From assembly GCF_001641265.1 (NCBI RefSeq), contig NW_020167524.1:1364001-1428000 (forward strand): DNA of 64,000 nucleotides, in the 5' to 3' direction. Origin of the DNA: Pseudogymnoascus destructans. Taxonomy: Eukaryota; Ascomycota; Leotiomycetes; Thelebolales; Thelebolaceae. Made by a program: the position numbers and the translations under genes. The notes under the pieces were generated by a model. It was not told where the DNA came from. It searched no databases and worked only from the letters and a program-made list of their open reading frames with translations. Below are positions 1 through 11,364 of this stretch, piece by piece. The first letter of the stretch is position 1. Each line of letters begins with the position of its first letter.

Positions 1-40
1 TGGCTGGCCCTTCTTCTTCAGCACCGACGGGTACGAGTAA
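1..40 (+). CDS. possible 3' end of an upstream gene (partial)
   Basis: From base 2 one frame reads G-W-P-F-F-F-S-T-D-G-Y-E and stops at TAA (38-40). The short peptide looks protein-like, and the bases after it turn pyrimidine-rich and non-coding. The pyrimidine run ending in CAG near base 21 could also be a splice acceptor. There is too little sequence to name a family. This is a guess from composition only. Confidence 0.25.
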   Translation, partial: GWPFFFSTDGYE

Positions 41-920
41 GCTTACTCATCTGAGATGTTCCTCCACACCCCCCCACCATATTCCCTTCCCGCCTACTAT
101 CCCCCCTCCCCCTACGCATACATGTCCGTACGTGCTGTCTGTGTAACAGCAGTCACAAACACCACAAGAGACACTCTCGTCCCCTCACCTCCCGCACCGC
201 CCCCCCTACCTACCCTTCTCTCATACCTCTCATACCTGTAAAACACAACCCAACCCATCCGTGCATCACCCAGAAAGTATGCGTCCACGCCAAACCATAC
301 CGTGCAGGCGCCTCCAACCAGACCCGCAACCTCTTGCTGACGTGCATCATTCGAACCAGGATCACTATGGCATGGCATATGCACACCTGTTTCGAGGATA
401 AACGCACAGAAATACACCCGCGGGGCTCAGGGACCGTGGCATCTTTCCCTCCCCTCCCCAACCTGCCGCCGCTAGCACGCATGCTGCCATCCCTCAGGGC
501 GGGCTGTCTGGCTACTCGATCTTCCCGTTTAAGAGGTGCACCTGCGGCCGCCGCGTCTCATCCTATCAGCGGGGTAACTGGCCAGACCTGTCCTCGTCCT
601 CGGTCTGAAAACGCTAGCCTATGTTGGTTCGGGTCGGGGATGTGCGGGCCTGTGGATGGCGTACAGGTCAACAGCAGGAGGGGGGCAGACTATCGAGTAA
701 AACATCTCTTCTTCTCATTGTATATAAAAGCTGCTCCATATACACGAAATCCCGGGTTGTAATAGCTATCATACTGTACAAGCCTCTGCACACCCAACGT
801 CCTTCGCTCAATACATACAGACATGCTTCGCTAACCCCGCGCGGCAAAAAATTCTCATTCTCATTCCCCATTCTCATCTCGGCTGTATTATTATGTCACT
901 CTCCCTCTCATCGCCTGAGC
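41..920. other. intergenic stretch, no gene seen
   Basis: C-rich, stop-rich sequence lies between the window edge and the 3' end of SFT2. A TATA-like stretch (tatataaaag, about 720-729) sits on the + strand, but no convincing reading frame follows it. The part nearest 920 is probably SFT2 3' UTR. Confidence 0.4.
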
Positions 921-2177
921 TCACCCAGACACCCACGCCGCAGCTCTACGGGCACCAAACGTAGTAGCAAGACGCAGTCCACTGGAACCCATAGGGAAAT
1001 AACTGATAAGATACCAAAGCAGACAAGCCAGCTGTATGATGGCCGAGAGGAGCGTTAAGAGTGTGCTTCGAAGCTATATTGCAAAAACCAACCGGTCAGC
1101 TGATATCCCTTCCAAATCTTTCCGCCACTCTCCCAAGAGAGCAGCAGACTCGACAATGACGAAGACATCAAACTTACCCCGAGCGAAAAATACAGCGTCA
1201 GCCCAATAGACCCGAAATACGCCGCGGTGAACGGCAGCCGCTGCGCAGACACAAGGTGCCGCCCATAAGTCAGCGGGCCCATCATGACGGCCCACGACGC
1301 TAGGAAGAGGACGGACCCGAGTGACCATCTATAAACCGGGCTTGGTGTTAGCTTATGTGCCTTCGGTGCATGAACTGTAGGGGATTCATCAAAAGCCACC
1401 GTAAATCGCTGGATCCGCTCTAAGTGGGTGAATGAGTCGCACAGGAATACGCCACACCCATGGTGGGAAGGGGGGGAGACAGGACTAGCATGTGCAAATG
1501 GGCGGCTTGCAGTTCGTTGGCGCCATCGTGGTTGGGGGCGTGCGCATGTTGTCTCAGAAGCGCCCCATAACGTGCCAGTGAAGGATGACAGGGGGAGCTG
1601 AACTGAAATAGAAAGAAAGCGATTTTTTGAAAGGAACTAGTACTTGCAGTATAGCGAATTTGCGCGGCTTCAACGCCATGACGGGGAAGAGCGCGAAACA
1701 GATGACGAAGCAGGCGAGGGCGCCGAGGTTGCACCCACTGAAGATTAGGATTCGGTCCCATCTACTCACTGAGGTAACGTTAGACACGATCGTGGACCCA
1801 TAACTCTTTTCTTTCTATAAATAATGCAGCAGAGTTTGATAGATCGGGGACCCGCTCACCAGTAGATCGGGACGGAGGGGTAGATCGAGGTTCCATCCCG
1901 TCCGTCGCCAACTGGTGGCGGTGGAGGTGCTGGAAATACGAGAGGGGCTTCACTCACGTGCAAAGAAGCCTTCTTCTTCCTCCCTCCTATTGGGTGCAGG
2001 TAATGGGGCGCCAGGCCCCTCGGTGGTTGGGAGCTGGACGTAGCCATCCCCGCCGAAGGGGTTGAGCGACTTGATGGATGAGAGGAGGCCGCTCTGCTGC
2101 GAGGTGTCTATGGGTGCTTCCTCGCGGCGGGACCAGCCTAGGGAGTTCATGGAATCGCGGAACGATGACGACGCCAT
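921..2177 (-). CDS. SFT2: SFT2-family Golgi vesicle transport membrane protein
   Basis: The predicted protein has 214 residues, about the length of yeast Sft2. Sft2 is a small tetraspan Golgi membrane protein that works in retrograde endosome-to-Golgi fusion with Sed5. Exons on the minus strand are 2177-1958, 1768-1648, 1328-1178 and 1073-921, and all phases match. The soluble N-terminus (MASSSFRDSMNSLGWSRRE) is followed by the family block FFALSRWDRILIF and four hydrophobic segments, then the C-terminal motif YFPMGSSGLRLATTFG. Intron 1 has a GTGAGT donor and intron 3 a GTAAGT donor. Intron 2 (1647-1329) fits only with a GC donor (GCAAGT), which gives the continuous family sequence KFAIL-WSLGS. 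The start is the first ATG of the conserved N-terminus. The 5' flank (2185-2260) carries TATGGG units. Confidence 0.9.
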
Positions 2178-2812
2178 GGTCTGGTGTATTCTGGTGTATG
2201 TGTATGGGTATGGGTGGGTATGGGTATGGGTATGTGTATGGGTATGGGGGTATGTGTGTCTGAGTGCTACACCGCGCAAGGAGGATCTTCAGGATTCGGG
2301 TTGAGCGATCTCATGCAGGAGTAAATGCCGGTAGTTGACTCAGATAACCTCTTGGGATCAATGCCGTTGAGTTGCTCGGTCGAGATGAGTGAGGGTAGGT
2401 ACGATTTGGGGGTTTTCGATATGCGCCGTGGTGGAGAGTGAGGTCTGGGAGTGTGTCCAATGACCAGTGGTGTAGTCAGGTCTGTCAGGATTATTGGTTG
2501 GGCGCGTGATGGTGGAGGTGGTGGAGGTGGTGGAGGTGGTGAGGTGGTGTAGGTGGTGGAGGTGGTGATTATGGTGAAGGTGGTGATTATGATGAAGATG
2601 GTGAAGGTGGTGAAGGTGGTGGAGGTTCCCAAGGTCGAGATGGGTGGGGTGGAGGCTGGGAAGGTCGAGCTCTCCTATTGGTGTATTGGCGGGAACGGCG
2701 ATGGGCTAGAGTGCGGCAGCAGACCAAAGGGCGCAGTAGTGTCGATTCAAGGGCACTACGGTAAGAGTACTCCGTACTATGAATTAACGTCGTGTGTGTG
2801 CAAAGTGTGCAA
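2178..2812. repeat. SFT2 5' flank with TATGGG- and GGTGGA-type repeats
   Basis: Bases 2187-2260 hold imperfect TATGGG/TATGTG units directly upstream of the SFT2 start codon. Bases 2510-2635 hold GGTGGA and GGTGATTATG-type trinucleotide-rich repeats. No coding frame without repeat bias is present. Confidence 0.7.
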
Positions 2813-2939
2813 AGTGTATAAAGTGTATAAGTGTATAAAGTGTATAAGTGTATAAGTGTATAAGTGTATAAGTGTATAAGTGTATAAGTGTATAAGTGTA
2901 TAAGTGTATAAGTATATAAGTGTATAAAGTGTATAAAGT
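2813..2939. repeat. GTGTATAA octamer tandem array
   Basis: About 14 near-perfect copies of GTGTATAA, with occasional GTGTATAAA length variants. It abuts the GGGTAT array that follows. Confidence 0.9.
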
Positions 2940-2961
2940 TTATTGTATGTAAGGTGGGAGG

Positions 2962-3158
<197 letters not shown>

Positions 3159-3283
3159 TGTATTGTGTATGTGTATGGTCGGGAAGGAAGGAAGGCGGCG
3201 GGGCACAAGGCGAGGACCGCCGGTCTGTGGCTTGGGGTATCATAGTACTAGTACACGAGGCCCGACTAGATACACTGAGATGC

Positions 3284-3408
3284 ACGGGAAAGGAGAGGGA
3301 ATGGGAATGGGGGAGGGAGTGGGAATGGGAACGGGAAAGGAGAGGGAATGGGAATGGGAATGGGAATGGGAGGCGTGTCTCAGTGTGCCCGCCACACTGA
3401 GACACGCC
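3284..3408. repeat. GGGAAT repeats ending in a perfect 16-bp hairpin
   Basis: GGGAAT/GGGAAA-type units run to 3370. They are followed at once by an inverted repeat: left arm 3372-3387 (GGCGTGTCTCAGTGTG), 5-base loop CCCGC, right arm 3393-3408, all 16 pairs perfect. No adjacent gene explains it. Confidence 0.85.
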
Positions 3409-3599
3409 GACGCCGAGATCGAACCTAGTTCCGAGTCTTCAAAAATAGGTGAGAATGTGTACAGCTTTGGGGGGGTCAAGAGGTCAAGAGGACCAGTCAG
3501 GAGAGAGAGAGGGGTGTCTCATGAGAGGATGGAGTCGCTCATCGTTCTCATAGCACCGCCACTCTCCTCCTCCTCCGCCCCGTAAGGATAGAAATAAGC

Positions 3600-6169
3600 A
3601 CTGTGTCCCAGAACTTCAACGTTTTTCAAAGTTTCCTACCATCACCCCGACAACTGTGCATGAATCGAGTACCGCTGCGGAAAACACCAAACCACAACAA
3701 GCCCAGGCTGGAGCGGTGTGGTGCCTTTTTGTTGCAAGAGAGGCGGTGATTACCAGTCATACAGAACGTTGCTGTACGACTTCTGCAGCATTTCCGACCG
3801 AGCACCAACAGCTCAAGCAGTCACCCTTCGGCCCTTCTTCGACTCTACCCACGATTCTTTTCGCCTGGGAGAGACGAGATCCTGCACCTGCATCTGTCAG
3901 CCCGCGCCAAGATTCTTTCGAAAAGCGAGAACCCAAGCCGGCGACCTTCGAAGCAAGCATTCCCCACCTTGCCGACGCTCGTTGAACCCATCATATCAGC
4001 CTCGGCTTCTAGCCTCCAGCTTGCAATAAACCATTACCGTGGCGAAATTCGATATTGGAGACTCACCCCATACCGATCCCCGATCATACCCAATACACCA
4101 TCTCATCGTCAAAAGCCACGAGGGTTTAAGTGGATTCTGGTACTGGTACTGCAGATACATCCCATCCCTGTCCATGTTGTGCTATATACACACATATACG
4201 CCATCTACCCTTCGGCCTTCTCTCATCTAAAGACAGTTGGAAGGAGAGAAGGAGAGAAGGAGAGAAGGAGAGAAGGAGAGAAGGAGAGAAGGAGAGAAGG
4301 AGAGAAGGAGAGAAGGAGAGAAGGAGAGAAGGAGAGAAGGAGAGAAGGAGAGAAGGAGAGAAGGAGAGAAGGAGAGAAGGAGAGAAGGAGAGAAGGAGAG
4401 AAGGAGAGAAGGAGAGAAGGAGAGAAGGAGAGAAGGAAGAGGAGAGAGGAGAGGAGAGAGGAGAGAGGAGAGAGGAGAGAGGAGAGAGGAGAGAGGAGAG
4501 AGGAGAGAGGAGAGAGGAGAGAGGAGAGAGGAGAGAGGAGAGAGGAGAGAGGAGAGACGAGAGACGAGAGACGAGAGACGAGAGAGGAGAGAGGAGAGAG
4601 GAGAGAGGAGAGAGGAGAGACGAGAGACGAGAGACGAGAGACGAGAGACGAGAGACGAGAGACGAGAGACGAGAGACGAGAGACGAGAGACGAGAGACGA
4701 GAGACGAGAGACGAGAGACGAGAGAGGAGAGAGGAGAGAGGAGAGACGAGAGACGAGAGAAGGAGAACAGAGAAGGAGAGAAGTAGAAAAGGAGAGAAGG
4801 AAAGAAGGAAAAAAGGAAAAAAGGAAAAAAGGAAAGATGAAAAGCTCTTATTAGCGACAAACTATCCCACCCATCTCACCCGCACATACGATCGCGAGCT
4901 TTCCGGCCCGCCGCCTGTCCTCGACTACATCACACTTCCGATACTCTTTGAATGCACGAATGCACAGATCAGATACCACAAGATTCAAGACCACTCCCCG
5001 CCATTACAGCGAAACACAACAACTCCTCCGCCGATTCGCTCCACTTAAAACAACACACCGATCTTATATTGACACAAACCACCACCACCCCTTTTCGCGC
5101 CCTGTCTCTTGGGCCACACTTCACGCCGGCGCCAGACTCGAACAGTAAGCTGTTCACTTCGGCGATAGATCCCTCGTCTTCTCCGGGTCGCCAACCAGCA
5201 TTCCCGTCTTTCCCGAAACCACAAAGTGTTAATTACCCCATATTCCACACTACTACAACAGTACTCACGATACTGTTACAGCCTCCTCGGTCAACAACTC
5301 TTCCCTGGACAGGCTTTCAACAAAACACCTAGACAAGAAAGTGCGCCGATCCTTCTACTTCATTATTGTACGAACTCGTCCCAGGTCTTAACGCGGCCAC
5401 GTTTTTTACCCGTCATAAATATCGTGAGTGGGAATTCCTCCGCAATCTAGCGACTTGGCTAGCACCGCGTTTTTGTCTGCCTCATCTACATCTACGAGCC
5501 CGACCCTACCACCTCGAACTCTCCCTTTATCCACGACAGGCAAAACACGCCACGCCTGCACTTTCACAATACGCTGTCGTTGCTCCATTGTGCCCTTGTC
5601 AGACGGCAATTGACGGCTTGCGACACAGATCGTACATCAAGTACAGGATCCTTGTCATCCCACTAGAGTACCTTGCGGATCCGGATTGCGCAGTTTCGCC
5701 TCAGCTTCGAAGCGGTAAGAGCGGTAATTGATGCGCCAGCACCACCGAGTCGAACCCTTAATAGCCAAGAGAGCATTGCAACCTTCAGGTAAGCTTGATC
5801 CTAATCTCCTCTCACTTTTTTTTTTTTTTCGCATCGTTTGCGACTGTGCCAGTACCGTTCATCATGGAGAGGCTGCCGCACCGCCAAACGTGGAGCGCCG
5901 ATATGCTCAGAGGGCATAGGCCAGTATGGCTTGTTTCTCACTGGGCATCTCTCATGCTTTGATTCCCCACTCTTGCCGAAGAGGCAGCAGCGGTTCCTTT
6001 GTTGTCGCAGGCCGTTATTTGGCCAGAGGCTAATGTTTGTCTTGCTCGATAGGAATTACTACATCTCCGACCCCCGCAATCACCAACTAGCAACCTTCGA
6101 AAAGACAAACTTCGGCCCACAACTTGACTGCGCAAACCTTCGGAGAACAGCCGGGGCCTCTTAAAAACA
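3600..6169 (+). promoter_or_regulatory. long 5' flank of the bHLH gene with candidate leader intron
   Basis: Apart from the purine tract (4239-4842) I see no gene here. A canonical donor (CAG followed by GTAAGC) at 5789, a T-rich tract at 5816-5829 and possible acceptors at about 6010 or 6052 suggest an intron in the 5' leader of the bHLH gene. This is inference from splice motifs only. Confidence 0.35.
4239..4842. repeat. purine-strand tandem tract: GGAGAGAA then GAGAGGA and GAGACGA
   Basis: About 24 copies of the octamer GGAGAGAA (about 4241-4434) pass into heptamers GAGAGGA (to about 4556), then blocks of GAGACGA alternating with GAGAGGA (to about 4760), and end in AAGGAAAA units. Almost every base on the + strand is a purine, the only interruptions being the C of GACGA and a few T's. 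Mirror-symmetric purine tracts like this can form triplex (H-) DNA. Long frames through it encode only RREGEKE/REERG repeats. Confidence 0.95.
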
Positions 6170-7960
6170 ATGGCTGGCACGGGAGCGTCCAGCCCCTTCA
6201 TCAAGGACGAGCCTGACGACCAGCTCTTCGGCGCCGCCGGTCACAACCAAAGATTCATGGGCAATATCCATCAGCAGTTCAACATGCCACAACAACAATT
6301 CAACAACTTCGGTTCCACGCCTGGAACAAATGGAAGCATAAACCCCAACGACCTGTCAATGCCAATGTCAGTTCAAGCGGGTAGTTACCTTGGCGCTGGG
6401 TTCCAAGGAAACTTCGCGTCGCAACCATCAAACCCCAACGGCAGTTACTCGAAGGGAATCTCAGCATTAGATGACGATGACCTACTTGAGAGCCTGGGTG
6501 GATTCCAAGACCAGCAAAACATAGGCCACAATGGGTTGCCGCAAAACCAGCAGAATTTCAACAACCTCGAGGAATTCGACTTCAACATCCAGACCATGTA
6601 CCCCGGACAGGCGGCTGTCTCCATGCCGATGGAGCAGCACCCTCAGCTGGTCAACGTCTACTCCAGCACGCCGGACGGAGACCCAATACAGAGCCCATTC
6701 GTGCACAACTTCAACCACCAACAAATTAGGCAAATGCAGCAGCAACACCAGCAACAGTTTGGCAGCTCGCTGCAGTCGCCGAACTCCTTCACAAATTCGC
6801 CCCTGGCAGCTGAGCTGCATTCTGGTTCCGCAGACAACTATATGAACCAAAAACAACGGACACGGCCGTCACTGCCAATGCAGCGAAAGTCGTCAGCGTC
6901 AAGGGGGCCATTAACGCCAAAGACCCCAGGCATCGGTATCGGTGTTGGGTCCATGAACCTCAACGGACAAGAATCGGGATCCTACCCCTCACAGCCTATC
7001 CGTACGAGCGCCCATCGCAAGACCCCCTCGACGCAATGGGAGCAGAGCATCGGCAGCCTCCAATCCTTCCCCGGCTCCGGGTTCTCCTCACCCATACAGC
7101 AGGGGATGCACCCCAACCCCCAAATCGCCGACATCCTCAAGACGGGCTCCATGCCCACCAAGCTCAACGGCGCACAATCCGGCAGCGCCCCCGCGATGCA
7201 AACCCAAGAGATGAAGCGACGCAGGCGGCGCGAGTCACACAACCTCGTCGAGCGCCGCCGCCGCGATAACATCAACGAGCGCATCCAGGAACTTAGCCAC
7301 CTAGTCCCCATGCACCGTCTCGAGGACGAGAAGGTCCGCAAGGCGCTGCAGAATAACTCCCCACTCTCCCCGACGCTGGGCTCGACGAGCATCTCCCCGC
7401 CACAAGCTACGTCTGGGCTTGCGGGGCCGGGAGCTAGGAGAGCGACGGCGGGGAATATTACGCAGGGCATTCCGGTGGAGGAGAAGGATAAGGGGCCGAA
7501 TAAGGGGGATATTCTTAATGGATCGGTTAGTTGGACGAGGGATCTCATGTGGATGCTCCATGTCAAACTGCAGCAGCAAGAAGAACTCGCCAACCTCATC
7601 ACGGACCTCGGGGGTACCTACCCCTTCGAACCCACCGAGGACGAGCGACGCATGCAAACAGAGCTGGTAGACGCTATGCACAAGAACGGGGTATCATCCT
7701 TCTCGTACTCCCGCGCGCCAGGTACCGGGCTGAGGGTGCCAAAGCATACGGATATTAAGGGGGACCCTGTGGGCGCGGCGAGGGGCGATGTGGATAGTAG
7801 CAGTAATAGCGTTAGTCCTGCGGAGAATGGGGGGGAGGACGTGGCGACGGCGGTGGGTGTGGGGGGGCAGTATTGGAGTGGACATAATAGTGGGGGGAGT
7901 GGAGCGGGGAGTGTGAGTTTTAAGGAGGAGGATGAGTATGGGATGGATCTTACGCAGTAG
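6170..7960 (+). CDS. bHLH transcription factor with extended loop
   Basis: A single 1791-bp exon encodes 596 residues. The basic region and helix 1 lie at about residues 348-380 (core RRRESHNLVERRRRDNINER), with the E-box-reading H, E and R residues (HNLVERRRR) present. The second helix (about 445-465, KGDILNGSVSWTRDLMWML) follows a roughly 60-residue Ser/Pro/Gly-rich insertion in the loop, and a leucine-rich coiled segment comes next (LQQQEELANLI). The first 340 residues are Gln/Asn/Ser-rich, typical of activation domains. The long loop plus zipper resembles fungal Rtg3- and SREBP-type bHLH proteins; I favour the Rtg3-like group but cannot prove orthology. The product should act in the nucleus. 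The start is the ATG in TTAAAAACAATGG at 6170. Confidence 0.85.
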   Translation: MAGTGASSPFIKDEPDDQLFGAAGHNQRFMGNIHQQFNMPQQQFNNFGSTPGTNGSINPNDLSMPMSVQAGSYLGAGFQGNFASQPSNPNGSYSKGISALDDDDLLESLGGFQDQQNIGHNGLPQNQQNFNNLEEFDFNIQTMYPGQAAVSMPMEQHPQLVNVYSSTPDGDPIQSPFVHNFNHQQIRQMQQQHQQQFGSSLQSPNSFTNSPLAAELHSGSADNYMNQKQRTRPSLPMQRKSSASRGPLTPKTPGIGIGVGSMNLNGQESGSYPSQPIRTSAHRKTPSTQWEQSIGSLQSFPGSGFSSPIQQGMHPNPQIADILKTGSMPTKLNGAQSGSAPAMQTQEMKRRRRRESHNLVERRRRDNINERIQELSHLVPMHRLEDEKVRKALQNNSPLSPTLGSTSISPPQATSGLAGPGARRATAGNITQGIPVEEKDKGPNKGDILNGSVSWTRDLMWMLHVKLQQQEELANLITDLGGTYPFEPTEDERRMQTELVDAMHKNGVSSFSYSRAPGTGLRVPKHTDIKGDPVGAARGDVDSSSNSVSPAENGGEDVATAVGVGGQYWSGHNSGGSGAGSVSFKEEDEYGMDLTQ

Positions 7961-8909
7961 TTGAGCTGCGTATTGATTTCGTCTCAGACCTTTGCCTTCC
8001 TTTTACTTTGCTTTTGCTTGCCTGCGCGCTTTGCTTGAACTTTCAGAGTTGCCCCGGGTCCGGCGAGGGGTTTCAAGTCATTTCTCATATCTACCTATGA
8101 TACCTGGCACAACAACGGCGTTACGACTTGAAATGTGGCTTACGATGTTCTTCGCTTTTGCTTTTTGTTTTTGTTTCTGCCTTGCTTTGCGTTAGTTCAA
8201 GTCCACGCTTCTACGCGCGCGAGAATCCGCTTCTTTGTTGGTGTTTTTGGCGGGCAGGGATTTGGGGGGATCTGGTTCTAGGTTCGGTCAGGTCTGCGGA
8301 CCGGAAGCCTTCTGTTTTGCGTGTATTACACACTTTTGTTTTTATCTCTTTGTAATGTTGAGGATGTGGGCTTGGGTGGTTGAATTGGCTTTAATCCATC
8401 ATCAGTTTTTATTTATTTCTTGCTTCTGGGAAGAGCGCGAGCAGGATGTGGTAGAGCGGTGGAATTTCGGGAGGTTGAAAGAGAGGATGTAACTGGCAGG
8501 GCCAGTATGCTGGGGGTTTGTCCCAGGGATGAAAGGGGGGGAGGGGAGAACTTACATCGTTTATGCGTTCGTTACGTACGTATGCGGTCTAGTTAGGGGG
8601 GGGGAATGCAGTGTTGTTCTATAGAGTTTTTTGAGTTTTTATGTGCTGTATGTGATGTGATGTGGTGTGATACTATGAGGATGTGAGGATGTGAGGATGT
8701 GAAGATGTGATATTATGAGGATGTGAGGATGTGAAGTGAAATGATGTGACGTTGTGCTGGCATCAAATTAGTTTTAACATGTCCTCTATACATACACCCC
8801 CCCCTTCCTCCCTCCACCCTCATCCCCTCCCCTCCCTTCCACCATCCATCCACACCCACCACCCACCAACCAACTAGAGAAAATCTTAACAAAATCAACC
8901 CCCCCCCAA
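7961..8909. other. convergent 3' flank between bHLH and PAP2 genes
   Basis: No gene is seen. Bases 8650-8735 hold imperfect GAGGATGT/GTGATGTGAT units on the + strand, and 8795-8910 is a C-rich tract. These probably belong to the 3' untranslated regions of the two facing genes. Confidence 0.5.
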
Positions 8910-10472
8910 CTACCGCGCCCGCCCCCTATACGCCTCATACCCCGTCTCCTCCCCCATCACCCTCCTCGGACTCATCTGCACCGGCGAAACACGCACCTCA
9001 TCCCTCGCATCCTCCCTGTACCCCTCCTGGTCCCCACGATGGAGGAGTTCGAATTCATCCTACAACGCGAAAAAAAAAATCTCAGTAAACAACACCAACA
9101 TACTTGCACACCATTAAACCGGAGTCGCCACGGGGACACCCACAGTATCTCTATCGCGATCCCTCCCCCCCGCTTGGTTATTGGAATCGCCCGCCCCATC
9201 AAGTCCCTGCCCCTGATACCCGCTCCTCTCCCCGCTCCCCCCAAGATCCTCCATCATTACTGCTTCCCCGCCTTTTTTCGCTTCATTTCCGCCAACGTAT
9301 CCACCCGTCCCAACACCAGTCCAGAACGCCCTCGCCCTGCTCCTCGGTCCCCAACTCCATCCCGCGCCGCGGCTGAGGGGGAGGTGGTAGTACCTAAACG
9401 CCGCGAAGGCCGCGACGGTGCCGATCAAGAAGCCGGAGAGGATGTCGAAGCCGTGGTGGCGGAAGTCAGAGTAGCGGGAGGCGGTGATGTACATAGCTGC
9501 TCCCGTGGGGGTGAATGCCAGAGCTAGCAAGTACAGGGGAGGCGAGGCGGCTTGGTTGCGCGCGGCGATCTGGCGGTGACCGAGCTTCGAAGCCTGCGCG
9601 CCGTTGTCGTCGCGGTCGTATTTTGAGGCGTAACTCCCTGAGGAGGAAGAGGGGAGGCGGGAGGGGAAGGCGGAGTAGTAGGAGCTATCTGACTGTCCTG
9701 GCTGTTTTGGGTATAGGAAGGGCAGGGTGAGAGCGAGCTTGGAGGCGAGGAAGAGAGAGAGGTAGACGAGGCCTGAGGCGGCGAAGGAGGAGTGTCCGCT
9801 GGGCCAGGAGCGCCATCCGTCGTCCAGAAGGTCGGGGTCGGGATTCGTGCAGATCCCCGCGTGGACGAGCGTCACCGTCGTTCCCTTTACCGCTGGGATG
9901 CCCGCAACGGCGTATTTAGCGATCTGACTCAAATCCGGCATACATCTCGCAATAACATCCGGGCGCGGCTTGCCGACCAGGTTCTTAAGCCCCGATGTGA
10001 TGAGCCAGGAAGAGGCGCAGGACATGCCCAGCCCGAGCCAGCCGGTGAACCATTCCCAGAGCTTGCGGCGCCAGATGAGGCCTTTGGGGACGGATTTTGG
10101 GACGGAGGGGCCGGGGACGAGGAGGAGGGAGGTGAGCAAGATTATGGCTGCTGGGGCGGCCAGGCTGACGATGATGACGACGGCGACGGTGACGGTGTCG
10201 GGGTTGTTGGGGTAGGAGAGCTCGGGGTTGGAGAGGGAGATGGGGCGTTTGTTGGGGGAGATGGTGCCGAGGGCGACGCCGATGGCTGCTGCTCCGCTGG
10301 AGGGTTGGGGTCAGCGGTTGTATGAGAGAGAGGGATGGCGGTGGATGGCGGTGAAGCTGAGGTAGAGGTGAATGAGTGTGAAGCTAGCTAGAACTTACAT
10401 GATGATGATCCAGTCGAGAACATAGCTCAGCATGAGGCGGATGGACACGCGCGAGGTTTCTCTCCGCGCCAT
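8910..10472 (-). CDS. PAP2-family lipid phosphate phosphatase (DPP1/LPP-like)
   Basis: The predicted protein has 458 residues in three minus-strand exons (10472-10399, 10296-9144, 9059-8910) with matching phases. It is an integral membrane phosphatase expected to dephosphorylate phosphatidic acid or diacylglycerol pyrophosphate. All three catalytic motifs are intact: K-x6-R-P (KNLVGKPRP, residues 129-137), PSGH (190-193) and S-R-x5-H-x3-D (298-309). Hydrophobic segments surround them. About 100 residues separate motifs 2 and 3, longer than in yeast Dpp1, and include a Ser-rich hydrophilic loop. The C-terminal tail is Gly/Arg/Asp-rich. The last intron (donor GTGGGT at 9143) is needed to reach the conserved-looking end DEFELLHRGDQEGYRED; without it the frame stops at 9114. 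Confidence 0.88.
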
Positions 10473-11171
10473 GCTTGCAGCGGGCTGGTTGTTCCTCCTA
10501 TCTGGCTGGTCATGCACTATGTGTCAAAAGAGAGATGCACTGTTTCAAGAAGTAAGAAGTAGGATTTATTTCGTATCAAGAAGCTGTAGTAGCTAACGCG
10601 ACAGCCGCCTGGGAGGTGAATTCGAAGTGAATTCAACAATTGAATGTGGAAAAAGGGACGCAAAACGCAAGAAAAAGAGGGAGTAACGGGGGTTTTGTCG
10701 CTCCAAGTAGCAGATAAGAGCGCCTCTGTCTCCCATTCGCTGGTAGATGGATCGACGGTCCAGCCCCAACTTCGTCCGAGAAGTTCTAGTGGGTGTACTG
10801 GACTCCAAGTTCTCTGGTTACTCCATAAACGCTGACGACAAAAAACGGCCACAGCAACCAGAGAGGGCGGTGCAGCTGAACCATGGGAGCAAATTGGGCG
10901 AAGCAAATTGGGCGGAGCAAATTGGGCGGAGCAAAATTGGGCAGATCGATCGGTGGCGGCGGCGGCGCTTACTGTTACTGTTTTTGTTTACCTTATCCCT
11001 CACTACGTACTCGCTACTCTTTTCTTAATATAGAAAACAAGCTTTTAAAATAAGAAACATACTGTCGTCATAATTATAATTTAATCCTCGTTCTTCATCA
11101 AGACCCCACTACACATATAAGCCTCACGAAGGGGGGAACTTGCCCGCCAACCCATAATCCTCAGCGCCACC
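10473..11171. promoter_or_regulatory. divergent promoter region with 14-bp tandem repeat
   Basis: This region lies between the PAP2 gene (-) and the small acidic-protein gene (+). Four tandem copies of AGCAAATTGGGCGG (14 bp, last copy one base longer) occupy 10888-10943. No coding frame with support is present. Confidence 0.5.
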
Positions 11172-11332
11172 ATGTCATCACAAACTCCCAAAGGTGCGTC
11201 CTCCCCCTTCCCCCGCCAGCAAACCCCAGCTAACCCCTAGCAGATCTAAACAAAACCCTCTCCTCCCTCTCCCTCAGCTCATCGTCCTCATCCCGAAAGC
11301 CAGCGCCGGCCCCCCTCGCCGATTCCTGGGAA

Positions 11333-11364
<32 letters not shown>

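Noticed and set aside
3969..5048. 359-codon + strand frame and two other frames over the purine tract
   Set aside because: All three + frames are open because the tract lacks T; the proteins are RREGEKE/EERGERR repeats.
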